DNA of 64,000 bases, taken from assembly GCF_001577835.2 (NCBI RefSeq), contig NC_029518.1, positions 34,713,462-34,777,461 on the forward strand, written 5' to 3'. Shown here piece after piece: positions 38,801 through 52,219 of this stretch. The translations under genes were made by a program, and so were the position numbers. The notes beneath the pieces are model-generated. The model had not been told where the DNA came from and did no database searches. It was given only the letters and a program-made list of their open reading frames with translations. This stretch comes from Coturnix japonica (Eukaryota; Chordata; Aves; Galliformes; Phasianidae). The first letter of the stretch is position 1. Each line of letters opens with the position of its first letter.

Positions 38801-40625
38801 GCTCCACACACAAAACACGGTTTCTTTTGTCCTACTTGTACCAGCTAGCACCAAGCAGGAAAGGCATTCAGATTGTTGCATGTAGGAAACATATTTGCTC
38901 TGTGAGATTTCATCTGACCTAAACCAAGCTGAGCATGGTCTTAGGAGGAGATCACTTGTAGGTAAAGGGGGAAGGAAAGACTGAGTGGAGCAAGGAGTTG
39001 GCAACCAGTGTAGGGTAAGGAGAACTTTGGGTGGTGATGTACTTATGGCCCGTGACATCCCTTCCCAGCCTGACCCTCCTCGGAGGACAAGCTGCTCTGA
39101 ATGCACGCTGCAGGCCTCTCCTGGCCTTAATGACTGCCCATGCCTGCCCAGCCCACCTCTAGGCAGGACTACCTGACCCCCAGAGGAGAGGTATTTCCCT
39201 GTTTTAAGGAGCCTGGCAGATCGCCCTGTGCTCATTCGTTCGCTCACATTTAATCTGCTGAAGTTAGTGAACAGGTTTAGCTTAAAGAAAATGACGACAC
39301 TGAAAAGAGAGCACAGAGTACAGTTTGGGTGGGGGAAGGGTTCGGTCCACTGAGGAATAACTACTCCCGCTTTAAGATAATATCTGCTTTATCTGCTGCT
39401 AAAAATACAGCTATATTTACCCACCATCAGCATCTGCACAACAGACAATATTGCCCAGTTCTGAAAACACATCAGGCCACACAAAAGAGCTGCCAGACTC
39501 TCACTGAGCTCACGACGCCTTTTGCATCCTCATTTTCCTTATCATGGGATCCAGGCTGTCTTCTTTAATTATTTTTAAATGAACTGCTACATCTTATCTC
39601 TTTTAGAATATTTTATCCTTTGTCAACTCTTCTATCTCATCCTTAGTCACAACATCAAAAGGAAAGAATTGCAGTTCTCCTTTGATTTTTAATGGCTTAG
39701 CTCAGTGCTTCTTACATCTGAGAAACTCCTTTAGAAAACAATCTATACTCAGCTCTACTGTTCTGCTTCTCTGCTTGGAGTGCTCCTCCTGGCTGCCCAG
39801 CCCTATTCAGGATATTTCTCTTGTAAGCTGGATAATGAAATCCCCACCCCCCCAGTCTATCCATATATATGATCTGGGGAGTGAGAACCAACACCAGAGG
39901 GAGAGGAATTCAGGATTTGGTTTTAAGAACCTGTCAGGAGGCATTTGTTTAACATTTAATCATATTAGGCTTCAAACTAATAAATATTCTATACAGAAGG
40001 ATAACCACATAAGCCTGCAGATGCAAGAGGGCAATTGCCACAATATCTGTGCAGGAAGCAGGGACACAGCTCTGGGCATGGATCTGCCCCTGTACACACA
40101 TAGAAGTGCTGCAGATTGGAGCCAGGCACTGTGTGCAGCACACGGCGCAGCAATTGGAGCTGCAGGCAGAGAGCAGGGCAGCAGCCGGCCTCAGAGCAGG
40201 AACTGAAATGCAAGTGGACAGTGGAACAAACGTCTGTCGGTAAAACACAGGCTGATTATCTACCAGATAGTTGGGTGCCAAGAATAACAGCAGGCATGAG
40301 GCTAGAGCTCAGCACAACAGAGCAGGAGATGATTAAGCAAACAAACAAACAAACCCCCACTCTGAGGAGGAAATGATTAAAGGAGAACCAGTGTGGAGAT
40401 GCAGCCTTTTTCTGTGGGAAATGTGGGCTGTGAAGATCTGGCAGAGCTGAAGCACCAGTGAATCAATGCATGCAATGACTGGGGGGAAATGAGCTGGTGT
40501 TAGCTGTTAGCTGGTGTGTGTTTCACCTTCCTGAGAGAAGCAACATGAATATTTTTATCAACAAAGATGCATGGAGATGGGCTGGGCTGGTGCAGAAAGA
40601 GCTTTGATTTTCCAGACCCATTTGC

Positions 40626-40662
40626 GATCCTCCCCCCATGTGAGAAGCCAGAGAGCTCATCA
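40626..40662 (+). repeat. 37-bp segment repeated 1.7 kb away
   Basis: Matches 42362-42398 at 34 of 37 positions, including CATGTGAGAA and CCAGAGAGCTCATCA. The flanks do not align beyond a few bases. Probably fragments of one dispersed element. Confidence 0.6.
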
Positions 40663-42361
40663 GCAGCTATGGGCACGTAGCCAGCCCTGGCCAGGATGCT
40701 ATTCCTTGTGTAGACAAGAGGAAGTGAGATGCAGCCTATTGGTATATGGGGACTGAAGGCATCTCCAGGGCACTCCATGAGCTGCCACAAACAGTACAGT
40801 GGGTGCATGGAGTCACATAGCTGCCTTCAGGGAGTTATGAAGAGTGTCCCCTGAGGATTCACTGCCTCTGAGGAGGCTGCCTCACCTGGGAGTCATTCAC
40901 AGGCTGTCTCTGAACACTCCACCTCTTGGCATGGCAGCAACCACCTTCCCACACCACTGCATTCAAGAAATATGACCACATCAAATTAGATGAGGATACT
41001 GGCCAGTCTCTGCCTCTTCTCAGGTAGGAACCAGTGACCACTCTCCCTTCTACACTCGTCTGTGAGCAAGCCCCTTTGTGCACGGTAAAACAAACCTGCT
41101 TAAACCACTGACATCCTCCCACCTGGAAAAAGCTGGATGTGCCCCTCACAAGCCAAGCTGCACACATTTGAGGTGATGGTTGTAATGGATGGCACAAAGA
41201 GTAAGCCCAGCCATGATGCTGCACTGTCACCTGAGCCTGCCACTGTGAGAGCAGCACGTAGTGGCTGCGGCACTCAGGGTGGCAAACTCTTTAAGGGAAA
41301 CAGGGAAGAAAGACATTTGGAAACATCTAATAGGTTAAAACATATTAGGTCTTGAATCTCACAATAAATCGAGCCAATGCTGCTCTATCCACCAACCCAA
41401 TTCTCTTTTCATTCAAGCAACATGGCAAGTATTTCTGGTCTCCTTTGCTGCATTTTATCAGTGCACAGGGGTAGAACTGGGCAGATAACACAAGCTGTGT
41501 TAACTGAAAAGATAATGTGATCACAAGTTCATACTGGCAGAGTAAGAGATTTTCAATAATCAGTACAGATCCGTTGACCTCATCGACAGGGAAGAATTCA
41601 GTGCAGTGACTCTCAAGGACTTGTTTGTAAAAGTAGGAGGTTTTATGAGAGCTAAAAAGAGAGCAAAGGCTTGAGGAAAAAGGTATTCCAAGGAGATTAA
41701 TTAGTAAAGGCACAACCAGCACACAGAGGTATCTCAGGTCACAAAGCAGCCCAGTTCCCGTGATGTTTATGGTGCAAGACAAGGCAGGTGTTTATAATGG
41801 ACAGCTGCATTATTTTACAGGAAGAAACACACAGTCCTGCGGTCAATGGAAGCATGAAGTGTGATGGAATAAGAGCGGCATAACTTACCTGAGGTCAAAG
41901 AACAAGGTATGTTGCTGCTTGATAAGATGTTATTAAAGGATGACAGAAGAAGCTGATGTGGGCACATGGTGAAACATACACTTGTATTGGAGAGCCAGGG
42001 GGCATGAGGTGAAATGTGACTCAATGGCAGGGAAGAACCCGGTGCTGAGCTCTGAGGCACAGTCATGGCCTCACTTAGAGGTCAGCACGCACTGCTCATC
42101 ACCTGCCTTACAAAAGGAGTACATTAAACAGACAAGCAGGGAAAGGGCTGCGCAGATCATGCAGAGACAAGATTAATCTTGTGAGGGTAGATTAAATAGC
42201 CTGTCTTGTGTAGCAGTGTAAAAAGAGGACAGAGAGAGGGCTGGATTACATATGAGCAACAAATACAGGACGGGAGAGGAACTATTTTCATTCAGATAAA
42301 AGCTGACACAAGATCAACACGTTATACAATGACCCCAAAAGAACTTGGGTCTGCGATCTGT

Positions 42362-42398
42362 GATCCTCTTCCCATGTGAGAAACCAGAGAGCTCATCA
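42362..42398 (+). repeat. 37-bp segment, second copy
   Basis: Partner of 40626-40662 in the same orientation, differing at three positions. Confidence 0.6.
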
Positions 42399-43202
42399 CA
42401 GTTCCCCTTTCTCTTAAGTTCCATTAGATCTGATGGGAGGATACTCAGATTTACCAGCAGACAGAGCATAAAACCGAAGAAAGTAACACGATGAAGAAAG
42501 GCATTACCAATTAAGCACTTGTACCTGATGGACTTCCTCCTCTGACTTGGACTGATTCTATTCCTGCATGTGTTTCAATACAGCTGGGTAGGATAAACTG
42601 ATTTCAGGGAAAGTTGACCTACGGAAACCAATTCATAGACAAGTATTTGCAAAGTGGAGCTCAATGCTCACTGGGCTTTTTTGTTTTATTAGAACAAGAA
42701 AACTAAATACTGTTAAGTGACAACATATGGAAAACACTGCATAAAAATACCCCAAGAGGTAATGACCCATGTAAGCACAACCAAAGGAGCTGTTCTGTAA
42801 AGCGTGCATTTTCCACCAAAGAATAATTGTCAGCCACTAATCTGCCATGTAAATACACATAAAGTCCTTCTTCCTCAGCACGAATGCTGTTTATCCAAAA
42901 CCTCCTTCAGAGCCTATATTGGCCAGCCACTGAACAGCAGATGTCTTTAGACAAAACCAATTGACATCAACATCCCTCAGAGGACTGATAACTGAGTGAA
43001 GACTCCAGCCTGTTAAAAGCATATGCAATTCTGCACAGCTTTACTACATACCTACAGTCAACATGAAGCCCAGGACTCCATGTTTGTTTTGAGTTTGTCC
43101 CTCTAAATTATATTCATCCAGCACCCCCTAAAGTGTCACAAAGATTTCCATGTAATCCATTTAGCTGGGGTTCAGATTGAAGAGTGCCACACAGAACAGT
43201 TA

Positions 43203-43258
43203 ATCACAGAATCACTAAAGTTGGAAAATACCTCTAAGGTCACCTAGTCCAACCACCG
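43203..43258 (-). mobile_element. CR1 LINE, very short 3' fragment
   Basis: Begins ATCACAGAATCACTAAAGTT, then TCTAAGGTCACCTAGTCCAA. Only about 55 bp is recognisable. Confidence 0.75.
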
Positions 43259-46200
43259 AAACAGTGGCACAATTACAAAAGGGACAGAATCTCTGTGTGA
43301 CCTGAGAGATTGTTACAGGACCCACAGCTGACCACATAGCCTCAGGGAATGCCTCACAGAGCTGCCAACAGGGCGGCGTTAGGATGCTGTCATGATGTTG
43401 ATGCAATGCCTCTAAAAATCACTTAAAATTAGTCTGGATTGTGTTCAAGAAGGGTGGCAGCCCCTGGATTATAGGATGGCTGCAAAGCATAATAATGATA
43501 AAAAGGCAGAAAGGCAGCAGAAGCGATTGGTGCAGCTGATAGCATTAGATGGAGTCCTGCCGAACTGAGGCTTCTGTGATAAACGTGCCCATTATTCCTA
43601 CTTCTCTGCTTCTGTCATCATTTCTGGGTGCTTCCTGCAGGCCTGAGTTTTGCAGTGGGGGAACACAGCCCTGGGTAACACAGGATGTGTTTGACAAGCA
43701 TTCAGCCTCGGACCCCTGTCTGTGTACGGATCAATACATTATTCTGTTTAGTCACTAAAATCACATTTAAGGGCATTCAGGTCTGAAACCATTGGAAAAA
43801 CTATTGATGTTTTAAGATGAGTTTTCGTTTCAATGCACAACGTGCAAAGAAAAAAAAACTCATTAGGCCCCTTTGTGAAAAGATGAACTAGAAATACTCA
43901 CACCATCAAAAGCAATGGTACCTTGGCAGATACTGGCAGATTTTCAGATGGGTCAGATGCACGTCCTCATGACAGCTGCAGCGCCTTGCCTGCAGGAAGC
44001 CTGTCCAGGCTCCAATTCCAACTCCAGTGCCACACTGAACCCGAGAAGGACTTCAGCTCACATCTGTTCAAAAAGAATGCTTCAAATCGCAACTTCCAGA
44101 TGCAGAACAGACCCAGCAGATCTTTGCCTACAGTCAGGAAACCAGCCTCTGAAAGCAGAATTGGGACGTGCTAACTCCCATTTAAACCGATAGTACAGTT
44201 TGTTGCCTTCTGTTTACGCAAGCATCTTAATTAATCTTCGCCAACGCGTGGCTGGAACAGGCACTTTACAGCTGTAGGATAACACAGCACCGCAGGCCAG
44301 GATAAAATTAGATTCTAAATAATGGCCAGAAGCAAAGTAATGAGGAACTCAAAAAGAAAATAATTTAATCCTTCGAGATGAGCTCCTGGTTTGCATAGTC
44401 CTCATGTTACAAGCAGCACACACTTGGGCTGCCATACAGAGAGCGGCTGGGTGAATCCCACCATGGTGGTGTGGCTTTGGGCCTTGGGACCAGTGTGAGG
44501 GACAAGAGGTGCCACCCGTGGGCTGCAGCCCTACCACCTGCCCAGCCCCCATCCCTCCTTATTCCTCAGCTCTGCCATTCGGCACAGACTCCACACACAT
44601 GGCAGTCCCTTGGTCAGCTGAGGCACAAAGCAGCATCATGACCAGCATAATAACTGCACCACAGCATTCATCAGCAGCAACGTGACCTCTGCAGGTCATT
44701 GGAACCACAGTCTAAAGCAAATAGAGCGATAACTTAGGAAGTGATTTCAATATAGGTATTAAAAAATAAATAAATCAATATGCATTAGCATGAACATGAT
44801 TTATAGAACTATTTGTGGCGATGTCAAAAATTACTGTCTGTTTGAAACAAGCAACATGAAGATGCATATTTTTTTGGCTAATAGCTTCTTGATACATGAG
44901 ACACTAATGACCATTACTAGGGGAACGCTGCAGAAAAGAGAAGCCTGGCACTTTCATACTGGTGCACACTTGAAGTGACACAGCTTTCAGTATAACTTCA
45001 TTTTGCCTCCAAAGAAAGCAGAATCTAGAAGAATGAGTAATAATGATAGTGCATTGAGAGAGCAATGTTTTAGCAACTTATGGTTCATCTCAGTTCTTTC
45101 CTGGCTGCTATTTACAAAGCAAATACTAACGTTGAGCTGCAAGGTTCTGTTCCTACCTACGCAGGAGACAGCAGTGTCCAAGTAACAGCAGCTAATGTTA
45201 ATTCCTCTGCCTTTCTTTCCTTTTTTGAGGCTCTCCCACACAGTCACCATGCTCCATGTATTAGTGCTACGCCACCTGGCTGCTGCAATGAACCTACCCT
45301 CAAGCTGTTTTGTGGGAGAGTAATGGGTAACCTTCATTTGATCCTGTGTGGGACAACCTCTTACTTGCTGAGACAGAGCATGTACATCAGCACTCTGTGT
45401 CTTACAGCACACCTACACTGATGCTCTGTGCCTCCCAGGTACCATTACAGACCAAGCACTGCACGTTGCTGGAAGCTAGGAAGATGTCCTTTGGAACAAT
45501 TGCTATGTGCTTACCCTCCCCTCACACAAGCCCACACATATTTTCTCATAGCCAAAAAAATAACTGGGCTAGACAGATATTCAGTGTAATCCAGAACTTC
45601 TGTTGTTGCATAATCACTCTGACATAAACGCCTGGTTAGGTAACCTGTGTAATTCTGGCATTAAAGCTGCAAACTACTCAACTCTCTGAATTTACTTTAA
45701 AAATTACTTGTTTCAACCCCAGAAGTTTTGTGTTCACTCTCAGTAGATGTTATTTGTAATACCTGGGAAGAAACTCTCTTAGGGCACAAAACATGTTTTC
45801 GGAGGGACAAACATGGCTGTCACCCAACATCAAAACTCAATTGGATCTTCCATTTTCTTTGATCAGCTGAAGTCAAGAGGATGGCTAGGTGACAAGAAGA
45901 CGCAGACAATTCTCCATATACATAACTTACTCACTGACTCCCTCTTACATCTTCAGTTTAGGCAATGATGTTTTGTAATCAATGTTCTCCATGTGATTTC
46001 ACACATACACGCCTCACAGTTTGCTCCTAAGAAAGATAAACATTTCATACCAAGGTTCTTGCACAATAACCAGTTATCTTCTAAACTGGATTCCAGCTTT
46101 AACCACTTCGACCTTCTGCACTGGTTTCACACAAAGATGTAAATCCACTAGGAATTGAAGCTCAGCGAATGATCAGTGCTACTGATAACAGGCAATGACA

Positions 46201-47479
46201 GCTTTTCATCCATTTCCTCAAATACTGCAGTGGTTAGTCTATAAAGACAAGGTAAACATTATGCTACTATCTTTTATTTGCTATAATCAATCAGCATCTG
46301 AAACAAAAACAAACACACTTCAGAATGCTTGCTTTTTTTTCCTATACAAATAACCAATACAGTGCTAAGCTACAATCAGTTTCAAGGTTAGGTAGCACAC
46401 TCTGGCATTAACAGTCTCTCCTTGTGTTGAGGAAGACTTGACTGAAGGATACGCAATCTTGACAAATGCAGACAGGCTTTTTGCACAGTATGTGCACGCA
46501 CACGCACTGCTAAAGAAAATACTCCTCACTTCATAGTGCAGGCAGCCAAAAGCCATACTTGTTTTAAGTTCAAAAGAAACAAACACTCAACTACATCACA
46601 GTATCACTGCTTAGTTTATCACTTCTGGTTTGAATTCTGTGCTTTCATTTAACGTGTCTATGTTTTGCAACTGTGTACGCATTGCAAAATTATTTTGTAT
46701 ATCACTTAGTATCTGCGCATATCCCTTACAGCTTAATGTTACAGTGAAATTAAAAGAAACCTTAAATTTTAAGGTACTGACAACGATAAAATTTCACTAA
46801 AAAAAACCAAAACCATATCAATATTTCTTGTGGTACAGTATGCTTATTTTTATGCCAGTGTTATTTTATGCCATAGTTTCCTATAATTCATTGTATAAAG
46901 AGAAACCTAGGAAAACAAAATCTAAAATGCTGTGCCTAAGTTGATTAAACTCTGGTGATTTATGATATATGTACAGTATATAAATATATTTATGTATATA
47001 TGTACATATATATTGGTTAACATTTGTTATAAATAGAACTGTGTTAACTTAAGCAGTATAAAAATAGCCACTTTCCTGGGAACATGCAAACACAGTATGC
47101 TCTCACCTAATCTATAAAACCCAAAACAGCCAAAACCTTTAGCTTTGATTTTCTACAAATATAAATTGAAGACTTTTAGTTAATTTAGCCATAAAGTAAG
47201 TTGTCTTTTTTTTTTCCAGTAAAGATATAAAATCAGTTTGATGCTAGCTATAATTAAGCTCAAACATAGAATATTTTGGGTTGTTTACTTCAAGTATTTT
47301 TCCCATGTGAGCTAATTCTAGACAAGCTGCATTTTGTTTTTTTCTTTTACAGTAAAATATTCTTCAGCTCTACAAGCCAAACACTACAAGCCAAATTACA
47401 GGCAACCTGGCATGCTTGCACTGCAGGGAAAAGGCTCTCCTCTACACTATTCCTATGTGGGAGGTTGTCCTAATATGGC
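43259..47479. other. Intergenic DNA downstream of KCNK1
   Basis: About 4.2 kb. AT-rich toward the right, with an alternating TA/TG-rich stretch near 46965-47014. No recognised gene or RNA gene. Confidence 0.45.
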
Positions 47480-47497
47480 TATTTGTGCTCCAGATCT

Positions 47498-47503
47498 TTT
47501 ATT
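47498..47503 (-). promoter_or_regulatory. Candidate KCNK1 polyadenylation signal (AATAAA)
   Basis: On the minus strand this is the first canonical AATAAA I find downstream of the KCNK1 stop codon, giving a 3' UTR of about 1.45 kb. Another AATAAA lies at 46278-46273. A variant signal nearer the stop could be used instead. Confidence 0.3.
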
Positions 47504-47535
47504 CGTTGCAAAACGTTATCTAGATTCCCATTTCA

Positions 47536-47640
47536 TAGATTCTTAAGGCCAGAAGAGAGTACTGTCACCACTTAGTCTCATCTCCTGCTCCCTGAAATTC
47601 ACTTTGAGATCCCTGCATTCAGCACAGTGACAGGTAGCTG
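47536..47640. repeat. Possible very old CR1-like fragment
   Basis: TTCATAGATTCTTAAGGCCA followed by GAAGAGAGTACTGTCACC resembles the 3' region of old CR1 subfamilies common in turtles and present in birds. Divergence is high, so the call is tentative. Confidence 0.35.
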
Positions 47641-48086
47641 GACTAAAATGCCTCTCATGTTACAGCCAAAGAGGTTCCAGCGACAGAAATTGAATGAGAT
47701 CTTGACTTTGTAGCGACTTTTCCCAAGGGGAAAAAAATTTGGTTCCATCCGGTTCCATCTGAACCAAATATGACATTTTTCCTGTTTTCTTCCCATACGA
47801 AAATCTGAAAAATTGGTTGGAAACATTCCATTCTCCTCCAAGGTGCTCTGAGTACTAGTTAGAAAATCAAATCAAGAAAAAGGGGCTGTGGTCAAAGACG
47901 ACACTGCTTCTATTCCTCCAGATGCCTAACAGCCCAGCACACGCTGTATGTAGGTAAAATAGAGCTGAGCCCTCACTCTGCTCATAGACTTCAACCCTCA
48001 TCAAGGAGAATACTTAAAGCGTTTGAGTATGACAAATACGGCATATGCTCAAATTCAGTTCCCCTTTTCATTTTGTTCCATTCAGC

Positions 48087-48087
<1 letters not shown>

Positions 48088-48127
<40 letters not shown>
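48088..48127. repeat. Uninterrupted 40-nt A tract
   Basis: Forty consecutive A on the plus strand, followed by GAAAAAC. It lies between the KCNK1 stop and the candidate polyadenylation signal, so it would be a U tract in a long KCNK1 3' UTR. No processed pseudogene is recognisable immediately upstream of it. Confidence 0.9.
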
Positions 48128-48129
<2 letters not shown>

Positions 48130-48942
48130 AAAACATTCCTACCTATTCCAAAGGGAAGGAATTCCCTTCCCTGCAGCCCTATCATCTAGCACTTTTGAAT
48201 GGCTCTATGGCTCTTGCTACCTCTCAGAGTTTACATAAGTATTTTTTTTTACAAAGCAAAACAGCATGGAAGACTCAAGGCACATTCTCCACAGGACAAC
48301 ATTCTTGCTGTGATTAGGGAACGTTTTAAGGAAGAAGGAAATTTGAATGTAAATGGCCTGGGCAGAGGAAGGGATGGAGACCTGCTTTTTCATTCCTAAA
48401 GTTATTGTTTGCACATGCAACTGAGTGGGTAATAGAAGGATGAGCTAGATACTCCCTTCCAGCAGGTCTACGGATACTGCTCTGGAAATGTTTTCCAAAT
48501 GAAGACATCTGGTGTGTTTGGAAAAAAAATCTACCGACTACTTTTCTGAGATAAAGTACGTAGCTCAGAGTTTCACCCAGTTCTAAGACAGGGCACGCAA
48601 CCAGAAGAGCTAGATTTTAGTGAAGGCCCTACTCTCCTAAAGACAGATGAAGTTGCTTGTCCAAGCCTTTCTCTCTGGCGCCTCTGAAAGTGGTATTCCC
48701 ACCTCTTTATCTCTCAAGCAAAATGGCCTAATGTTCCCAGTCACATTCTACATTTCTTTCCCTATTCCCAGAGTGGCTCCCACACTTTTCCCCTGAAGTC
48801 TTTTCTACGTTAGAAGTGACGAATCTTTGTTAAAATAGCACAGTCTTCCAGCTTCATTATTTTCAGGAAAATAAAAGATACATTCTATTTCTTATAGTAA
48901 GTAGCATAAATGCACCAAAACAATGTTGTGGATGCCCCTGTA

Positions 48943-49202
48943 TTAATTGTTTAGAGAGCTGTCATTGGAAGTTGGGGACTGGGAAGACACAAAAGGCTCG
49001 TTTGCCTTCTGATCGTCCTTCATGGAAGCTGCTTGGTCTGAGATGGAGGAGAAAGAGAGCTGGTCATGTTCCATTATATGCACGTGGTCCTCTTCCTTGT
49101 CCTTCTTCACATAAAACAACTTCCTAAACTTTTTGAGCTCATGGAGTTCACAGAATGTCTCAAGAACCACCAGCATTGCAATGAGGCCCAGCAAGAGGTA
49201 AC
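48943..49202 (-). CDS. KCNK1: KCNK1 (TWIK-1) last coding exon: fourth helix and cytosolic C-terminus
   Basis: The acceptor CAG at 49205-49203 follows a T-rich tract, and the first two bases complete the Cys codon begun in the previous exon. The exon encodes 85 residues to a TAA at 48945-48943. It starts YLLLGLIAMLVVLETF, the fourth transmembrane helix, followed by a charged tail with CELHELKKFRKLFYVKKDK. The match to human KCNK1 is very strong until the last 15 residues. The KK pair corresponding to human K274/K275 is present; K274 is the reported SUMO site. At the position of human I293-I294, the di-isoleucine signal for endocytosis, this protein reads I-M (HIMEHDQL). The channel carries background K+ current and in mammals is largely held in recycling endosomes. 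Confidence 0.96.
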
Positions 49203-52200
49203 CTGGGTACAAAAAAAAAGTAATAATAAAAGAGGCTTTAATTGTTATCAAATTGAGTGGGGCTTCAACACTTTTAACCCTTTATCCTCCTGCCATATAT
49301 TCCACCCCTACCATCTCTGAATATTATGTTAATCTTCTCTATGACCCACTTTGGGCTGTCAAATCCAGCCCCTGCTCTTCTTCGTTCTACAGTCAACAAG
49401 ACATAATAATTTATAGAAAGTAACAACAGTTGAATCTGTTGCAGTTGTACCAGACAGAAGTATGTAAAAGCATTTAATGAATTAGAATCCTAAAACTGAA
49501 CACTTACTTAACAAGCTTAGTGATTACACGCTCTCCTTTTACCCCCTAAGCATCCCAACACGTTACACACAGGAGTATAAAACACAGCAGGTAATTACAG
49601 TTCTCGCTGTTTGTATCAGTTTAGCGGGACAAATCACTGACGTGTCATAAAATCTTTCCAATTATTTTCCTTTAATACTATAAGAACATACCTGACACTA
49701 CAAAACTACTGGAAAAACCAAAAGCAAAAAATGAAGTACCAAGAAATCTGTGCAAAACCTATAAAAACAAAACTTAAATTCACTGTGTCTGATGAAACCC
49801 TGAAGATCGTTTGCAGCGCTATACTAATACACAGAAGTTAACAAACTTGATAATGTTACCTCAATGATATTACTGATAGCTCCGTTTTTGATTTTAAAGG
49901 AATTTGTTAACTGATAGACTGAGAACCTTAGAATCAGGGTTCTGTATGGCTAGCAGCTCACTAAGCTCTTTTGTTTTCCATTCCAAATACGTAACTAGAA
50001 TTGAAGGAAAGGCATTAAAACGATCATTTCTTAATCCCAGTGCTTCATTAGATCCTTGCAATTCATCATTACAACATAACAAGGATCATGACAAGTTGAA
50101 TATTTTATCATTTCAATGAGTAAATCAAGCAGAAGTGTATAATTATTAATAAAACATGCTCATCCAAAGGCTGAATATTAAATGTGCTGAAAGATCAACA
50201 CAGATTAATTACTACAATCTACAAATGGACAATGCTCTGTTACCAAAAGGCATAAATATTTTACAAGCAGTTGCAGATTATCCACTAAAAATAACACTTC
50301 TTTCTCTTTTCCAGGAGCACTATTAAATCAATACTGCAATATCAGGCACTGATCTAAATTGACACCATAGCTAGAATTTATGAATTGTTTTTAAGCTATA
50401 TCTCATGAATTCAAATGGGAGGTATGCATTAACACGTATCAGTGCCAATTAAAAGGCATCTATAAATCTGCAATGAGAGCTTTTAATAATCTCTGAAACA
50501 CTGCCCAGGTAATCCAACACTTAATTTAGGATGCTTGCACTTTCCTTGAAAAGCCAGTATTAATCATTAATGGTTTTCAGTTCTGGAACTCCTGAACTTT
50601 TCTTGGAAGAAAACTTAGGTTCCGAAAGAGAAAATATTTTATACACTGTGTTTGGTTCCATTGCTTGTTTGCATGGGAGAAGAAAGGCAAATTCAAAAGC
50701 TACGACCTTGGATTATTTTGTTTCAACAGTTTAGAAATACATCACTTTGCCTATAAGCTACTTTTTCCATTTAGAATTACCTTCTACTTATTTTCTAAGC
50801 ATTCTAAAGTTTGAAAATGAATAATTGTCTCCATGCAGAAAAAGAAAACTTGAATTTTCAGTTAAAAAAGGGGGGGAGGAGGGGAAAGAAAGAAGTTAAT
50901 CCCAAAAGCTGTCCTTATGGTTTTTAAGGTTTCAGAATTTTCATGATGTATTTACGATGCATAACTTCCATTACTCACTCGATCATTTAGCATCACCAGA
51001 TTAACTCTGCAGATCAGCAGGGTAATTAAAAGCTACTGCTGGTAAGATAAACAGGATGGGGAAAGGAAAAGATGTGAAATGATTCAAATGTTGTATCCCA
51101 GACAGATCCTCACAAAGAGGCAGAGGGTGACGATCACCCCCCCTGCTGCTTCCCCCTCTTTTGATCCAGCCCAGGACACTGCTGGCCTTTCAGACTGCAG
51201 TACAGGCTCGTGTCTGGCTTTTCAACCACCAGAACCTTCAAGTCCTTCTCCCAGTCTGTACACATAGGTTGGATTGCCCTGACCCAAGTGCAACACCTTG
51301 CACTTGGCCTATGTTGAATCTCAGTGGGTTCATATTAAGTTTTGGCTAGTTCAAGGACTTGCTTCCAGAAACACAAAACCAAGCTAATGGGCACTTTGAC
51401 TACATTATGATTACTGGATCAGATATGGGAGTCCAGGTAAAGATATGGCAGCCTAAGACATGGACCTGACAAGAATGGCTTGTTTTGGCTGCTTAAATCT
51501 TTCAGTGAGTGCCTCTGCTGAACAAGGACTGTGCAGCCTGAAGCCAGAGAAGAAAATACATTCATTCAGAATGTCAACACCAAGATCATTTTCTTGGCTC
51601 TACTTTTTCATCTAACCACTGATCACTGTGCCTCTCCTCTGTGTCAGACCTAATTAAGCAATTATAATTTAACATTCACAGTCTTGCTGTATCATCATTT
51701 CAGTCTATTTGTCTTGTTTTGATAGCTGGTATGTCCCAAAGCCTGCTTTGGCTACCCTGTGTTACAACTAGAGTTAGAAATGTTGCTCTACTTCCCATTT
51801 CCCATTCCTCCTTCATCTCTGTCTACCTGTAATCTCACTTTAGAGGATGACCTTGAGTTACAAGGATCATTTTCTGACTGTGTGATGCTCTGTGAAATCT
51901 TAGCTCTACATGCTCCTATCCATTTCCATAACAGTAATGTGAACATTTTTTGCTATTATTAGTAGGAGAGCACGTAGGTAACTTAGCACAATGGAATTTT
52001 GTTTTCAGCTTCTCCTTTCTTAGCTAAGAAGCTGACTATTTAAAGCACAGCTGCCTGTAGTTGCCTTCAGTTGCAACATTGAATAGTTACCTACAACACC
52101 CAGTTTGCAAGCTGTCAGCTCACAAAACAATTACCAACTCTGCACAAGAGACATAATGCCTAATTATTTTCATTGTTAATGAAGTGTCTCTTAGGTAACA

Positions 52201-52219
52201 CATAGGCTTGAACACTTAC
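49203..52219 (-). other. KCNK1 intron 2
   Basis: A 3.0-kb intron with a GTAAGT donor and a CAG acceptor. It contains a CR1 fragment at 51120-51360 and a G/A-rich run near 50863-50895. No other feature recognised. Confidence 0.9.
51120..51360 (-). mobile_element. CR1 LINE, internal 3' fragment in KCNK1 intron 2
   Basis: Blocks such as GATCCAGCCCAGGACACTGC, CAAGTCCTTCTCCCAGTCTG, and CCTTGCACTTGGCC then GTTGAATCTCA are the reverse of the CR1 region just upstream of its 3' UTR. The terminal octamers are absent, so both ends of the element have been lost. Confidence 0.85.

Larger units (their letters stand above)
35883..43203. other. Intergenic DNA, somewhat GC-richer around 37-41 kb
   Basis: About 7.3 kb. 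It contains an (AAAC)n run near 40337-40354 and a pair of related 37-bp segments (40626-40662 and 42362-42398; see findings). Longer open frames here, such as 38156-38569 on the plus strand, resemble no family I know and lack splice or promoter context. I see no gene. Confidence 0.45.

Noticed and set aside
41345-41782. A 145-residue open frame on the minus strand, partly hydrophobic
   Set aside because: No recognisable domain; leucine- and phenylalanine-rich composition is common for AT-rich non-coding DNA.
44987-45421. Overlapping open frames on both strands of 141 and 113 residues
   Set aside because: Mutual overlap and absence of any family similarity suggest chance.
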